Source: Candidatus Magasanikbacteria bacterium GW2011_GWC2_45_8 (GTDB taxonomy: Bacteria > Patescibacteriota > Patescibacteriia > Magasanikbacterales > UBA10146). From it: 14,322 nt of DNA. Shown here in pieces: positions 13,545 through 14,322 of this stretch (the first letter of the stretch is position 1; every line of letters begins with the position of its first letter). The DNA lies in contig LCLH01000011.1 in assembly GCA_001001925.1 (NCBI GenBank), positions 1 to 14,322 on the forward strand. Reading direction: 5' to 3'. Made by a program: the position numbers and the translations under genes. The notes under the pieces were generated by a model. It did not search any database. It saw only the letters and a program-made list of their open reading frames with translations, and was not told the origin of the DNA.

Positions 13545-14322
13545 TTAACAAACAAAAAAACCAATAATTTGCCTGCCGAGCCCAAGGTTTGCTAACGTTT
13601 CATAAAATGCAATGGTTTTTTCGACAGAAACGCCGTGAAGCAAGTTTTCAATCTCTACCCGCGCCCGGTGGCAGGCCTTTCCCTTGGCCGGATCGGCAAT
13701 ATAGTTTGCCGATGTATTAATCAAGTTAAAATCAATAGGAAAATCTCCTATAATCTTACTACATTTCCAGCGCGCCTCTTTGGCGAGCGCAGTCAGGCCA
13801 GCTTTGTTAAAATAAGACAGATGGTCAGGCAGGGCAACCCAAAACTCCTTTGCAACATACCCTTTCTGTAACGCATACTCCTGTATCAGAGAAAAATCGT
13901 TTGGCACTTCAACAACCAATACGCCGCCGTCACTCACCAGACCGCGGCACAGTTGCAATGACAATAAGGGGTCAATAATGTGTTCCAAAACATTATCAAG
14001 CCAAATAACATCAAAAGTTTCTCGGGCATCAATTAATACTTGTAAATTTTCATACAAATCTCCCGTTCGAACGTCGTCGACACAGTCGGGATTAAATTTT
14101 TTACAGCCAAACTCACTGAAATCAACACCTGCGACCTGCCACCCTTTTTCCTTGAAAAAATGCAGCACCCATCCCTCGCCTGAACCTATATCTAAGAGCG
14201 ACGTGCGGGCGCGGCCGTCTGACAAAGAAAAAATTTTTTCAATAACTTGATATTTTTGTTCAGTTTTATTCTTAAAATAAACAACCTCGTCAGCTGAATA
14301 TTCTTGTTGATATCCACCTTTA
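13545..14322 (-). CDS. Class I SAM-dependent methyltransferase (Methyltransf_23-like), 5' end cut by window edge
   Basis: The frame is open from the window edge to the TAG... stop region at 13545, giving 258 visible residues; a TTG at 14225 is probably internal, because sensible sequence (GGYQQEYSADEVV, then a charged helix) continues upstream of it to the edge. Motifs: LLDIGSGEGW, the SAM-binding loop; GVDFSEFG at the end of strand two; FDVIWLDNVLEHIIDP, the strand-four and post-motif region; and GGVLVVEVPNDFS. This EHIxDP layout is common in sugar and glycan-locus methyltransferases of the Methyltransf_23/UbiG-like type. The N-terminal part that often carries zinc-binding cysteines lies outside the window. 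It is followed after 5 bases by the YdcF-like gene. A sugar or lipid-linked glycan is a plausible substrate from context alone. Confidence 0.82.
   Translation of the reverse strand, partial: KGGYQQEYSADEVVYFKNKTEQKYQVIEKIFSLSDGRARTSLLDIGSGEGWVLHFFKEKGWQVAGVDFSEFGCKKFNPDCVDDVRTGDLYENLQVLIDARETFDVIWLDNVLEHIIDPLLSLQLCRGLVSDGGVLVVEVPNDFSLIQEYALQKGYVAKEFWVALPDHLSYFNKAGLTALAKEARWKCSKIIGDFPIDFNLINTSANYIADPAKGKACHRARVEIENLLHGVSVEKTIAFYETLANLGLGRQIIGFFVC

Noticed and set aside
1..14322. tRNA, rRNA, CRISPR arrays, insertion sequences, riboswitches
   Set aside because: I looked on both strands and saw no repeated spacer arrays, transposase motifs, terminal inverted repeats or cloverleaf-like elements; the window is almost wholly protein-coding.

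Overview
This is a densely packed bacterial accessory locus. All 18 genes (two cut by the window edges) lie on the minus strand, so transcription runs from high to low coordinates. Spacers are very short, and five junctions overlap by four bases (ATGA or GTGA). Sequence alone does not fix the taxon. The base composition is AT-leaning, Shine-Dalgarno sites are scarce and GTG starts occur, which fits many uncultured bacterial lineages. There are no RNA genes, transposases, CRISPR arrays or integrase traces.

Layout in transcription order. (1) 14322-12928: a 5'-truncated class I methyltransferase and a YdcF/DUF218-like protein, the end of an upstream unit. (2) 12927-12832: a 96-base spacer with a good sigma70-type promoter (TTGACA, 18 bases, TAAAAT) and a direct repeat abutting the -35 box. 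(3) 12831-6792: a carrier-protein cassette: PseH-like GNAT acyltransferase, FabG-like reductase, class I/II PLP aminotransferase, D-2-hydroxyacid dehydrogenase, acyl carrier protein, AMP-forming acyl ligase, VOC/glyoxalase-fold protein and a dedicated holo-ACP synthase. (4) 6788-4889: an APH-fold small-molecule kinase and a TylF-like methyltransferase, more loosely spaced and visibly AT-richer. (5) 4864-190: a nonulosonic-acid (sialic-acid-like) module: class III aminotransferase, HAD phosphatase-like protein, Gfo/Idh/MocA oxidoreductase, NeuB-type synthase with a SAF domain, and SpsF-type cytidylyltransferase. (6) 127-1: the start of a nucleotide-sugar dehydrogenase.

How it may work together (inference). 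The NeuB, HAD and SpsF proteins would condense a hexose derivative with phosphoenolpyruvate, remove a phosphate and activate the acid as a CMP-sugar. The oxidoreductase and class III aminotransferase could install an amine. The carrier-protein cassette would build an unusual acyl group on a private ACP and pass it to an amino group of the sugar, with the GNAT as one candidate transferase and the methyltransferases as possible decorators. One economical route is serine to hydroxypyruvate (aminotransferase), to D-glycerate (dehydrogenase), to glyceroyl-ACP (ligase plus ACP). FabG instead points to a 3-hydroxyacyl group, so the acyl identity is open. No glycosyltransferase, flippase, polymerase or sugar 4,6-dehydratase is present; these would have to lie outside the window.
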